Source: Acanthosoma haemorrhoidale
Lineage: Eukaryota > Arthropoda > Insecta > Hemiptera > Acanthosomatidae
Assembly (NCBI GenBank): GCA_930367205.1
Contig: OV884009.1
Span: 95,563,189 to 95,627,188, forward strand
Reading direction: 5' to 3'
Length of the DNA stretch: 64,000 nucleotides
Shown here: positions 30,361 to 39,894 of the stretch, in pieces
Layout of the letters: every line of letters starts with the position of its first letter
Position numbering within the stretch: the first letter of the stretch is position 1
Translations under genes and position numbers: made by a program
The notes under the pieces: generated by a model
The model's database searches: none
The model's input: only the letters and a program-made list of their open reading frames with translations
What the model was told of the DNA's origin: nothing

Positions 30361-33300
30361 ATGTTTGAGGGCTTCAGATCTCAATACGCAACTAAATTGA
30401 AGTCAGTTCTTTTTACTGGCATTCAACCAGATATTAAAACCTTTCAAATAGTTGTATTTTCAAATTTTTCATTGTGCTTGTATCGAATCAACCGTGATTT
30501 GTTTTGGTGGTGCATTTGCAATAGTCTTCTTACGCGATCAATTTTAAATCGCAGCTGTTTACTGTTCGGTGCATTAGAACTTGAACATTTGTCATGTTTG
30601 AGGGCTTCAGATCTCAATACGCAACTAAATTGAAGTCAGTTCTTTTTACTGGCATTCAACCAGATATTAAAACCTTTCAAATAGTTGTATTTTCAAATTT
30701 TTCATTGTGCTTGTATCGAATCAACCGTGATTTGTTTTGGTGGTGCATTTGCAATAGTCTTCTTACGCGATCAATTTTTACTCGCAGCTGTTTACTGTTC
30801 GGTGCATTAGAACTTGAACATTTGTCATGTTTGAGGGCTTCAGATCTCAATACGCAACTAAATTGAAGTCAGTTCTTTTTACTGGCATTCAACCAGATAT
30901 TAAAACCTTTCAAATAGTTGTATTTTCAAATTTTTCACTGTGCTTGTATCGAATCAACCGTGATTTGTTTTGGTGGCGCATTTGCAATAGTCTTCTTACG
31001 CGATCAATTTTTACTCGCAGCTGTTTACTGTTCGGTGCATTAGAACTTGAACATTTGTCATGTTTGAGGGCTTCAGATCTCAATACGCAACTAAATTGAA
31101 GTCAGTTCTTTTTACTGGCATTCAACCAGATATTAAAACCTTTCAAATAGTTGTATTTTCAAATTTTTCATTGTGCTTGTATCGAATCAACCGTGATTTG
31201 TTTTGGTGGTGCATTTGCAATAGTCTTCTTACGCGATCAATTTTTACTCGCAGCTGTTTACTGTTCGGTGCATTAGAACTTGAACATTTGTCATGTTTGA
31301 GGGCTTCAGATCTCAATACGCAACTAAATTGAAGTCAGTTCTTTTTACTGGCCTTCAACCAGATATTAAAACCTTTAAAATAGTTGTATTTTCAAATTTT
31401 TCACTGTGCTTGTATCGAATCAACCGTGATTTGTTTTGGTGGCGCATTTGCAATAGTCTTCTTACGCGATCAATTTTTACTCGCAGCTCTTTACTGTTCG
31501 GTGCATTAGAACTTGAACATTTGTCATGTTTGAGGGCTTCAGATCTCAATACGCAACTAAATTGAAGTCAGTTCTTTTTACTGGCATTCAACCAGATATT
31601 AAAACCTTTCAATTAGTTGTATTTTCAAATTTTTCATTGTGCTTGTATCGAATCAACCGTGATTTGTTTTGGTGGCGCATTTGCAATAGTCTTCTTACGC
31701 GATCAATTTTTACTCGCAGCTGTTTACTGTTCGGTGCATTAGAACTTGAACATTTGTCATGTTTGAGGGCTTCAGATCTCAATACGCAACTAAATTGAAG
31801 TCAGTTCTTTTTACTGGCATTCCACCAGATATTAAAACCTTTCAAATAGTTGTATTTTCAAAATTTTCATTGTGCTTGTATCGAATCAACCGTGATTTGT
31901 TTTGGTGGTGCATTTGCAATAGTCTTCTTACGCGATCAATTTTTACTCGCAGCTGTTTACTGTTCGGTGCATTAGAACTTGAACATTTGTCATGTTTGAG
32001 GGCTTCAGATCTCAATACGCAACTAAATTGAAGTCAGTTCTTTTTACTGGCATTCAACCAGATATTAAAACCTTTCAAATAGTTGTATTTTCAAAATTTT
32101 CACTGTGCTTGTATCGAATCAACCGTGATTTGTTTTGGGGGCGCATTTGCAATAGTCTTCTTACGCGATCAATTTTTACTCGCAGCTGTTTACTGTTTGG
32201 TGCATTAGAACTTGAACATTTATCATGTTTGAGGGCTTCAGATTTCAATACGCAACTAAATTGAAGTCAGTTCTTTTTACTGGCATTCAACCAGATATTA
32301 AAACCTTTCAAATAGTTGTATTTTCAAATTTTTCATTGTGCTTGTATCGAATCAACCGTGATTTGTCGGTGGTGCATTTGCAATAGTCTTCTTACGCGAT
32401 CAATTTTTACTCGCAGCTGTTTACTGTTCGGTGCATTAGAACTTGAACATTTGTCATGTTTGAGGGCTTCAGATCTCAATACGCAACTAAATTGAAGTCA
32501 GTTCTTTTTACTGGCCTTCGACCAGATATTAAAACCTTTCAAATAGTTGTATTTTCAAATTTTTCACTGTGCTTGTATCGAATCAACCGTGATTTGTTTT
32601 GGTGGCGCATTTGCAATAGTCTTCTTACGCGATCAATTTTTACTCGCAGCTGTTTACTGTTCGGTGCATTAGAACTTGAACATTTGTAATGTTTGAGGGC
32701 TTCAGATCTCAATACGCAACTAAATTGAAGTCAGTTCTTTTTACTGGCATTCAACCAGATATTAAAACCTTTCAAATAGTTGTATTTTCAAAATTTTCAT
32801 TGTGCTTGTATTGAATCAACCGTGATTTGTTTTGGTGGTGCATTTGCAATAGTCTTCTTACGCGATCAATTTTTACTCGCAGCTGTTTACTGTTCGGTGC
32901 ATTAGAACTTGAACATTTGTCATGTTTGAGGGCTTCAGATCTCAATACGCAACTAAATTGAAGTCAGTTCTTTTTACTGGCATTCAACCAGATATTAAAA
33001 CCTTTCAAATAGTTGTATTTTCAAATTTTTCACTGTGCTTGTATCGAATCAACCGTGATTTGTTTTGGTGGCGCATTTGCAATAGTCTTCTTACGCGATC
33101 AATTTTTACTCGCAGCTGTTTACTGTTCGGTGCATTAGAACTTGAACATTTGTCATGTTTGAGGGCTTCAGATCTCAATACGCAACTAAATTGAAGTCAG
33201 TTCTTTTTACTGGCATTCAACCAGATATTAAAACCTTTCAATTAGTTGTATTTTCAAATTTTTCATTGTGCTTGTATCGAATCAACCGTGATTTGTTTTG

Positions 33301-35674
33301 GTGGCGCATTTTCAATAGTCTTCTTACGCGATCAATTTTTACTCGCAGCTGTTTACTGTTCGGTGCATTAGAACTTGAACATTTGTCATGTTTGAGGGCT
33401 TCAGATCTCAATACGCAACTAAATTGAAGTCAGTTCTTTTTACTGGCATTCAACCAGATATTAAAACCTTTCAAATAGTTGTATTTTCAAAATTTTCATT
33501 GTGCTTGTATCGAATCAACCGTGATTTGTTTTGGTGGTGCATTTGCAATAGTCTTCTTACGCGATCAATTTTTACTCGCAGCTGTTTACTGTTCGGTGCA
33601 TTAGAACTTGAACATTTGTCATGTTTGAGGGCTTCAGATCTCAATACGCAACTAAATTGAAGTCAGTTCTTTTTACTGGTCTTTATCCAGATATTAAAAC
33701 CTTTCAAATAGTTGTATTTTCAAATTTTTCACTGTGCTTGTATCGAATCAACCGTGATTTGTTTTGGTGGCGCATTTGCAATAGTCTTCTTACGCGATCA
33801 ATTTTTACTCGCAGCTGTTTACTGTTCGGTGCATTAGAACTTGAACATTTGTCATGTTTGAGGGCTTCAGATCTCAATACGCAACTAAATTGAAGTCAGT
33901 TCTTTTTACTGGCATTCAACCAGATATTAAAACCTTTCAAGTAGTTGTATTTTCAAATTTTTCATTGTGCTTGTATTGAATCAACCGTGATTTGCTTTGG
34001 TGGTGCATTTGCAATAGTCTTCTTACGTGATCAATTTTTACTCGCAGCTGTTTACTGTTTGGTGCATTAGAACTTGAACATTTATCATGTTTGAGGGCTT
34101 CAGATCTCAATACGCAACTAAATTGAAGTCAGTTCTTTTTACTGGCATTCAACCAGATATTAAAACCTTTCAAATAGTTGTATTTTCAAATTTTTCATTG
34201 TGTTTGTATCGAATCAACCGTGATTTGTTTTGGTGGCGCATTTGCAATAGTCTTCTTACGCGATCAATTTTTACTCGCAGCTGTTTACTGTTTGGTGCAT
34301 TAGAACTTGAACATTTGTCATGTTTGAGGGCTTCAGATCTCAATACGCAACTAAATTGAAGTCAGTTCTTTTTACTGGCATTCAACCAGATATTAAAACC
34401 TTTCAAATAGTTGTATTTTCAAATTTTTCATTGTGCTTGTATCGAATCAACCGTGATTTGTTTTGGTGGCGCATTTGCAATAGTCTTCTTACGCGATCAA
34501 TTTTTACTCGCAGCTGTTTACTGTTCGGTGCATTAGAACTTGAACATTTGTCATGTTTGAGGGCTTCAGATCTCAATACGCAACTAAATTGAAGTCAGTT
34601 CTTTTTACTGGCATTCAACCAGATATTAAAACCTTTCAAATAGTTGTATTTTCAAATTTTTCATTGTGCTTGTATCGAATCAACCGTGATTTGTTTTGGT
34701 GGCGCATTTGCAATAGTCTTCTTACGCGATCAATTTTTACTCGCAGCTGTTTACTGTTCGGTGCATTAGAACTTGAACATTTGTCATGTTTGAGGGCTTC
34801 AGATCTCAATACGCAACTAAATTGAAGTCAGTTCTTTTTACTGGTCTTTATCCAGATATTAAAACCTTTCAAATAGTTGTATTTTCAAATTTTTCACTGT
34901 GCTTGTATCGAATCAACCGTGATTTGTTTTGGTGGCGCATTTGCAATAGTCTTCTTACGCGATTAATTTTTACTCGCAGCTGTTTACTGTTCGGTGCATT
35001 AGAACTTGAACATTTGTCATGTTTGAGGGCTTCAGATCTCAATACGCAACTAAATTGAAGTCAGTTCTTTTTACTGGCATTCAACCAGATATTAAAACCT
35101 TTCAAGTAGTTGTATTTTCAAATTTTTCATTGTGCTTGTATTGAATCAACCGTGATTTGCTTTGGTGGTGCATTTGCAATAGTCTTCTTACGTGATCAAT
35201 TTTTACTCGCAGCTGTTTACTGTTTGGTGCATTAGAACTTGAACATTTATCATGTTTGAGGGCTTCAGATCTCAATACGCAACTAAATTGAAGTCAGTTC
35301 TTTTTACTGGCATTCAACCAGATATTAAAACCTTTCAAATAGTTGTATTTTCAAATTTTTCATTGTGTTTGTATCGAATCAACCGTGATTTGTTTTGGTG
35401 GTGCATTTGCAATAGTCTTCTTACGCGATCAATTTTTACTCGCAGCTGTTTACTGTTCGGTGCATTAGAACTTGAACATTTGTCATGTTTGAGGGCTTCA
35501 GATCTCAATACGCAACTAAATTGAAGTCAGTTCTTTTTACTGGTCTTTAACCAGATATTAAAACCTTTCAAATAGTTGTATTTTCAAATTTTTCACTGTG
35601 CTTGTATCGAATCAACCGTGATTTGTTTTGGTGGCGCATTTGCAATAGTCTTCTTACGCGATCAATTTTTACTC

Positions 35675-36536
35675 AGTTAAATAATCTTGTTCGAGGATAG
35701 TATTTTAGAAAACTTTATTATGAATAACATTCAAAACACTGGTATATTTACAAATATTAATGAATTACAGCATTATAACATTCCTCGGCCAAGGCAAAAG
35801 GAGAAGTGTGGGGTTTAGGATGTGGGTTGCTGGATGCAGGTAGTTTAGGGCTAGGTGTGTAGTTAAAGAACAAAGGAAGGGTAGACCATACCCAACTGAA
35901 GTACACATTTTTAGCTAAAAATCTTTTTTTAGTTCCTGAACTCCTGGGCAGGATAATAGGATTTATGGAGGAGCTGTTGGTCGAGGAGCTTGGTTAACAA
36001 CTCTGGGGATATCTATTGGGATAGTTTTTGAACAACAGCCTTTACAATATTTGTGACATAAAAAATAAGATTGTCACAATGATTACAATAATAATGATAA
36101 TATAGAATACATATAATTATTTTCATTGGTTATTAAATATATTAATTCTACTTGAGTTACATTAGGATCTATTAATTCGGAATTATTATACATTGTTATT
36201 TTATAAGGTTGTTGGTACATTGTTTTATATTCAGAGCCTACACTATGCATGGGTTTCTTAGAAAGTTCTGAAAAACATTAGTTAATAGACATATTTACAA
36301 GGGGTATCAGAGGTAAGTAAATAGTATTATGTCTGTTGCAATTGTCTAACTTACGATTGTTAATAATAATATATGAATTTATATCGTCAAAATAATTAAT
36401 ATTGGATAGCTTATGTTGAGTATAATTACATTGAACTGTAGAATCTAATAATAAAATATTTTGTTTATACTCTCATTAAGCAGTAAAGTAGGGTTAGTAA
36501 AATAATATTTATTCATAAGATAGTTACATAGATAGT
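35675..36536 (-). pseudogene. AT-rich non-satellite segment with traces of a decayed coding region (unidentified)
   Basis: This 0.86-kb segment replaces part of a satellite monomer. It begins agtta and ends taact, but no direct target-site duplication is visible. No open frame above 60 codons exists. On the minus strand a stretch from about 36,530 to 36,285 reads with ordinary amino-acid composition in two adjoining frames separated by one shift. After a stop it continues to about 36,120 and ends in a run of hydrophobic codons that could be a membrane segment. A third piece from about 36,000 to 35,760 is proline- and serine-rich. I do not recognise the protein. A retrotransposon envelope remnant is a guess only, prompted by the agtta/taact ends, which resemble some errantivirus LTR ends. 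Confidence 0.3.
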
Positions 36537-36840
36537 AACTGAATTGAAGTCAGTTCTTTTTACTGGCATTCAACCAGATATTAAAACCTTTCAAATAGTT
36601 GTATTTTCAATTTTTTCCATTGTGCTTGAATCGAATCAACCCTGATTTGTTTAAGTTTTCGTCAGTTTTGGTGGTGCATTTGCAATGGTCTTATTAGGCT
36701 ATGCTGAATATATTGAACAAATCGCAACCGTTTACCTCGCTCTTTAATATAACTCAAAAAAATGTACATGTTTGGTTGGAGAGCGTCAGTTCTCACAACG
36801 CAACTTTAATTGAAATCAGTCCTTTATGGGGATTTATGCG
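36537..36840 (+). repeat. Diverged satellite monomers outside the main array
   Basis: From aactgaattgaagtcag this copies the satellite closely through cctttcaaatagttg to the gatttgttt region, which then carries a 16-bp insertion. It continues through ttttggtggtgcatttgc into a second, much more diverged half-monomer recognisable by gtacatgtttgg and cgcaactttaattgaaatcag. The phase is the same as in the main array, so this is an old edge copy or a remnant of the ancestral array. Confidence 0.85.
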
Positions 36841-37148
36841 CCATCATTATAACACGCGTCTACTTCTGCTTTACATGTCAACAACAATTACAACAGTTCA
36901 TAGACTCTCATTACGTTTTAAAACTGGCTCAACTGGCAACTTATGTGAGCTGTTCACGAGGTAGCCCTCAATAAGTGAGTAATTACTTAACATACTCCCT
37001 CAGTGTGTGTTTTTGATTGTAACACACAGAGAAGTCGGCCATATTTGGCCAATATGGCCACTGATTGACCAATAAGGGAATGGCCGCCCTGCTTGTGGTT
37101 CTCGTGGATTATAGATAAGAACACGAACTAGACAAGAACATGAATAAG
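36841..37148. other. Non-coding stretch, nothing recognised
   Basis: No gene is visible. The sequence contains a short imperfect inverted repeat around 37,040-37,062 (ggccatatttggcc followed by aatatggcc). A frame of 87 codons over 36,701-36,964 starts inside the diverged satellite and has no recognisable features, so it is not called a gene. Confidence 0.5.
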
Positions 37149-37222
37149 GCAGTATTAGCCGAGCGATACGGGCGTCGTCACTGGTGTAAATTTCGTGAAT
37201 TTGAATCTCCCCAAGAGCACTT
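37149..37222 (+). repeat. tRNA-like segment, possible SINE head
   Basis: The segment starts gcagtattagccgagcg, close to the 5' end and A box of class II tRNAs (TRGCNNAGY pattern). About 50 bp later it has gaatttgaatctc, a degraded B box (GGTTCGANTCC pattern). No clean cloverleaf or anticodon arm is apparent, and an A/T-rich tail follows directly (ttatttatttaaaataaaa). This spacing and composition fit an old tRNA-derived SINE head or a decayed tRNA pseudogene. Confidence 0.4.
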
Positions 37223-37366
37223 ATTTATTTAAAATAAAAATAATTTATATAATAATAAATATTTAGAATTATGTATGATGACATTTTATCAGCAGCTGAT
37301 GTCTGAAAATAAAGATTAAAAAAAAGATCAAGGTCTTTAGGGCCAACTCCGACTCCATCGCCTATT

Positions 37367-38539
37367 ATGCGAAAGTCAAGAAGATCAAATAGGAACGTTC
37401 CTCCAATAAATTCATCTGCCACCAGCTCGATGGAAGACCTACCACCACAGGCCAGCACTTCAAAAGAAGAAACAGTTGACGAATCTCCATTTTTCCCGCC
37501 TAACAGCTTCGAAGTTCTGAGAAATACCCAACCTGACATGGAAGTTATCAAAACACCCACACAGGCCAAGCCACCTCCGATATTTGAAAGAAAATATTTC
37601 AAATTGCTATGTACACAAATGAGTAAAGTTGTAGGTACGGGAAAATATCGGGCCATTATTAAGTATTTGGAAGAAACTAAAGCTGACTTCCATACATATC
37701 AGTTAAAGCAGGAATGATCGCTACGAGTAGTGATCAGAAATATGCACCCGGCCACACCAGCTGATGAAATTGAAGATGAACTCTCCTCAGCTCTCGGCTT
37801 CAAAGTTCACCAAAAAACAAACGTGCTCCGTGAGGATAGGCAACAAGACGAAGCGATTAAAACACCACTACCCTTGTTCTTTGTCGATTTAGAGCGAACA
37901 CCCGGAGTAGAAAAAATCTGCGAGCTGGCCCACCTGTATTACACAAGACTACAGGTCGAAAAACCTTACCCCAAAAGTGACATCGTGCAATGCCATAATT
38001 GCCAGGCATATGGGCACACAAAATCGTACTGCCACCACCCTCCCAGGTCTGTAAAGTGCAGTGGTCACAACAAAAGGGAATTGTGCAAAAAGCACCTGAA
38101 ATAGCCTGCTATATACGTGCTCTGCCAGCAAGGCCATCCGGCCAACTACTAGGGCTGCGAGGAGAACGCTGAAGTCCAGGAGCGAACAACGTCGTCAGCC
38201 AGAAGGAGAGAAACTAGCAACAAGGAGCGGCCCAGCCAGAAATTAGAGGTTTTCAGTCTCTTTTGCTGATGTGGTTTAGAACAGAGAGCAGTCAGTTAAG
38301 CACTGGCCACTACTCATCCGCAAGTTCCTCTTCCCCAGCATTCCGTTCATCACATCAAACAGCAAACCCAATCCCATCCTCAACCACACATCTCGCATAT
38401 TCCTCCACCTTTAAGCTCTTCAGATCTCACAAGCCTATTAACATCATTCTTCACAGAGTTCAGAATCCTTATTATAGCTCTCATTTCCCTTCTTACAAAT
38501 CTTGTCTCCTACCTTATCCCCGTTAAACAAAATCCATAA
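37367..38539 (+). pseudogene. Gag-like ORF1 pseudogene of Jockey-type element, copy 1
   Basis: Homologous to the ORF1 at 41,695-43,038. It has a basic serine-rich N-terminus, then a region matching the PRE_C2HC domain found upstream of zinc knuckles, then a first knuckle CHNCQAYGHTKSYC. The second knuckle has lost a residue compared with copy 2. Breaks seen are a stop at 37,715-37,717, an indel in the middle domain, and a stop after the second knuckle at 38,102-38,104. The final TAA at 38,537-38,539 is at the same place as in copy 2. The protein would bind element RNA; this copy cannot encode it. Confidence 0.85.
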
Positions 38540-38949
38540 GTCGATCCTTCCGACTCCTTACCATTCTCCTTTGGAATGCAAATAGTGTTCGCACCCACAC
38601 TAACGAACTGACAGCACTACTCCATGACAAGAACATCGACTTAGCTCTTATTACTGAAACAAGACTTACGAGTAAGCGACCATTTACCATTCGACAGTAC
38701 CAGACTTATCGAACTGATCACCCAGATGGAAGAGCTCATGCAGGTCATTACCATTGTCATTGTCCATAATTCCATTCCCCATCACATAGTACCTTTGGTA
38801 GTACATGATTTCCTTCAGTCCACTGCAGTGTCAATCAGCACCTTCAATTTCCCCCTCACTCTAGTAACCCACCCCCACCCCTCACTCCCTTCCCAATAAA
38901 TCAATTTCCGTTTCCCAATTGATCTCCTTTCTAGACTCCTTCGGGCATC
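38540..38949 (+). pseudogene. ORF2 endonuclease fragment of Jockey-type element, copy 1
   Basis: Begins in the same frame directly after the ORF1 stop and reads the start of an APE-type endonuclease, matching 43,039-43,438 of copy 2. Frame-disrupting changes include an extra base or bases around 38,745-38,760. The sequence from about 38,862 to 38,885 is scrambled relative to copy 2. The fragment stops at the Polinton boundary. Confidence 0.85.
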
Positions 38950-39345
38950 AGTAGATATAATAGGCGGTTTGAGTAAGAGCCCCGAAATATGACCTTGAAG
39001 GGTGTCGTACCACGTTATCTCGTGACCTTGAGATGATAGCCAGGGCGAGGGGTGAGGAAATTCTTGGAATTGGTGTGTAATTTCGTGGAATTGATGCGTC
39101 ATTGGGGGGTGATAAGAGTTTATAAGTGTGTCAGGAGCCTCCAGATAGTAGATCCGGCAACGTTGCACGGGGGATGAGTCACAGTGACTCATTGACGAGC
39201 GGCTTGGGGGGCTCGCCTCCTGTGACGTCAGGCCACGATAAGAGTTCTACTATGGCCTAGTGACACACAGCTGGGTCTAGTCCATTGATAAGATGAGTCC
39301 CATTCATGGCTCCCGCCTTTGCGCGGCTTTTGCATGGGTCAGTTG
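38950..39345 (+). repeat. Polinton left terminal inverted repeat
   Basis: Matches the complement of 56,955-57,426 with scattered differences and gaps, from the outer AGTAGATATAA to about gcgcggcttttgcatgggtc. It contains the near-perfect palindrome tgagtcacagtgactca (39,175-39,191) and tgacgtca (39,223-39,230), both also present in the right copy. Confidence 0.93.
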
Positions 39346-39417
39346 AAGTATGGTATTAATGTGGGTGGGGGATGTAAAATGTGTCTTTAATCTCACTGTT
39401 CTTTCAATTAGTTCAAG
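39346..39417 (+). promoter_or_regulatory. Probable leader/promoter region of the BIR gene
   Basis: Short non-coding stretch between the inverted repeat and the BIR ORF. A possible splice acceptor or leader element (ttcaattag) lies 7 bases before the ATG. No clear TATA box is visible here; the promoter may lie in the inverted repeat, which has ataagagtttataagtg near 39,110. Confidence 0.3.
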
Positions 39418-39723
39418 ATGTGTAAGCGCTCAGGTTGGAGTCTGAGGTATGAGAATGATCGTCTGTTTACATTTGTTGGATGGTCCTCACCAGTGAGTGC
39501 CGTCAAGCTTGCATCAGCAGGATTTTATTATTTGAAAAATTCAGACTTAACAAGGTGTCCTTTTTGTGGAGTAATATTACACGAATGGATGGTACATGAT
39601 GACCCTTTTGTAGATCACAAGAAATGGGCTAAATATTGTCCGTTTATTGAGTACTTGGAACAACTAGAGAAGCTACCATTATTACTAATAGATGAAGTTG
39701 ATAATAAAAAAGAAAACAGCTAA
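39418..39723 (+). CDS. Single-BIR-domain (IAP-like) protein encoded by the Polinton
   Basis: A 101-residue protein that is almost entirely one baculoviral IAP repeat. Residues 15-36 give the R..TF..W....L..AGFYY lead-in. The zinc ligands follow the exact family spacing C-x2-C-x16-H-x6-C (C47, C50, H67, C74), with DDP before the histidine. There is no RING finger or second BIR in this ORF, so if active it would act by binding rather than ubiquitination. BIR proteins bind caspases or other partners and restrain cell death; a role in keeping the host cell alive during element replication is inference. The gene is complete, starts from ATG, and is the first gene inside the left repeat. A host IAP gene is excluded by its position inside the element, but its origin was probably cellular or viral capture. 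Confidence 0.88.
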   Translation: MCKRSGWSLRYENDRLFTFVGWSSPVSAVKLASAGFYYLKNSDLTRCPFCGVILHEWMVHDDPFVDHKKWAKYCPFIEYLEQLEKLPLLLIDEVDNKKENS

Positions 39724-39724
39724 C

Positions 39725-39865
39725 ATGCGTAAGAGGTTTACACGTTTTATTCAAGAACTTGCACATTTAAAGGCCCAAATAGTTTTATATGAAATAAAAA
39801 AAAACGAGATAAATCAACTAGTAAAAAAAATAGAAAAACTTCATCTATCCCCACCTCTCTGTTAA
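39725..39865 (+). CDS. Small lysine-rich ORF, 46 codons, unknown
   Basis: ATG follows the BIR stop by one base and the frame ends TAA at 39,863-39,865. The product is short, basic and mostly helical in composition (MRKRFTRFIQELAH, then alternating K/I/L/E), suggesting a coiled-coil or amphipathic helix. No family recognised. It may be a genuine small gene, a leader, or chance. Confidence 0.35.
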   Translation: MRKRFTRFIQELAHLKAQIVLYEIKKNEINQLVKKIEKLHLSPPLC

Positions 39866-39894
39866 ATCTTTTAGTCTCGTTGAAGCCTAGCAAG

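Larger units (their letters stand above)
1..35674 (+). repeat. Satellite DNA array, 233-bp monomer, about 153 head-to-tail copies
   Basis: The same 233-bp unit repeats without a break from base 1 to 35,674. A landmark such as the ATG in tgtcatgtttgagggc recurs at 75, 308, 541, 774 and so on. Most monomers differ from each other at a few bases. Net length change over the whole array is only -6 bp, explained by three events: an 8-bp deletion near 11,590, a 4-bp insertion near 16,072 and a 2-bp deletion near 32,367. Recurrent diagnostic sites include caaattttt/caaaatttt, ggcgcatt/ggtgcatt, ctgttcgg/ctattcgg, cattgtg/cactgtg and atttttactcg/attttaactcg. Each monomer contains an ATG-initiated frame of up to 90 codons that runs into the next monomer. 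Because 233 is not a multiple of three and the variation is not codon-structured, this is not treated as a gene. The array is open at the left window edge, and its last monomer is broken after tttttactc. Confidence 0.98.
37317..38949 (+). mobile_element. Jockey-type non-LTR retrotransposon, copy 1 (decayed, 3' truncated at the Polinton)
   Basis: Closely related at the DNA level to 41,730-43,437 (copy 2 of the same family). For example, the blocks around 37,980-38,060 and 42,470-42,550 differ at only a few positions. Relative to copy 2 it lacks about 60 bp near 37,650 and carries several stops and indels. It ends at gggcatc (38,949), exactly where the left terminal repeat of the Polinton begins. 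The matching sequence in copy 2 continues through the rest of the endonuclease and the reverse transcriptase. Confidence 0.9.

Noticed and set aside
75..35524. More than 140 repeated 90-codon frames in the satellite
   Set aside because: They are a by-product of one ATG and one stop per 233-bp monomer. Consecutive frames overlap, 233 is not divisible by three, variants include stops and non-synonymous changes without bias, and the predicted protein has no recognisable features.
1..35674. CRISPR-like array
   Set aside because: Whole units are repeated with no variable spacers; this is a tandem satellite in a eukaryotic setting.
35675..36536. Solo LTR of an errantivirus (agtta...taact)
   Set aside because: No direct target duplication, part of the satellite monomer is missing, and only five terminal bases are inverted. 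Kept as a low-confidence coding remnant instead.
36701..36964. Possible 87-codon gene
   Set aside because: Starts in a diverged satellite copy, has no domain or promoter, and composition does not differ from neighbouring non-coding DNA.
38815..39192. 125-codon minus-strand frame across the Polinton left end
   Set aside because: It spans the Jockey/Polinton boundary and the inverted repeat; a similar frame appears in the right repeat only because of repeat homology.
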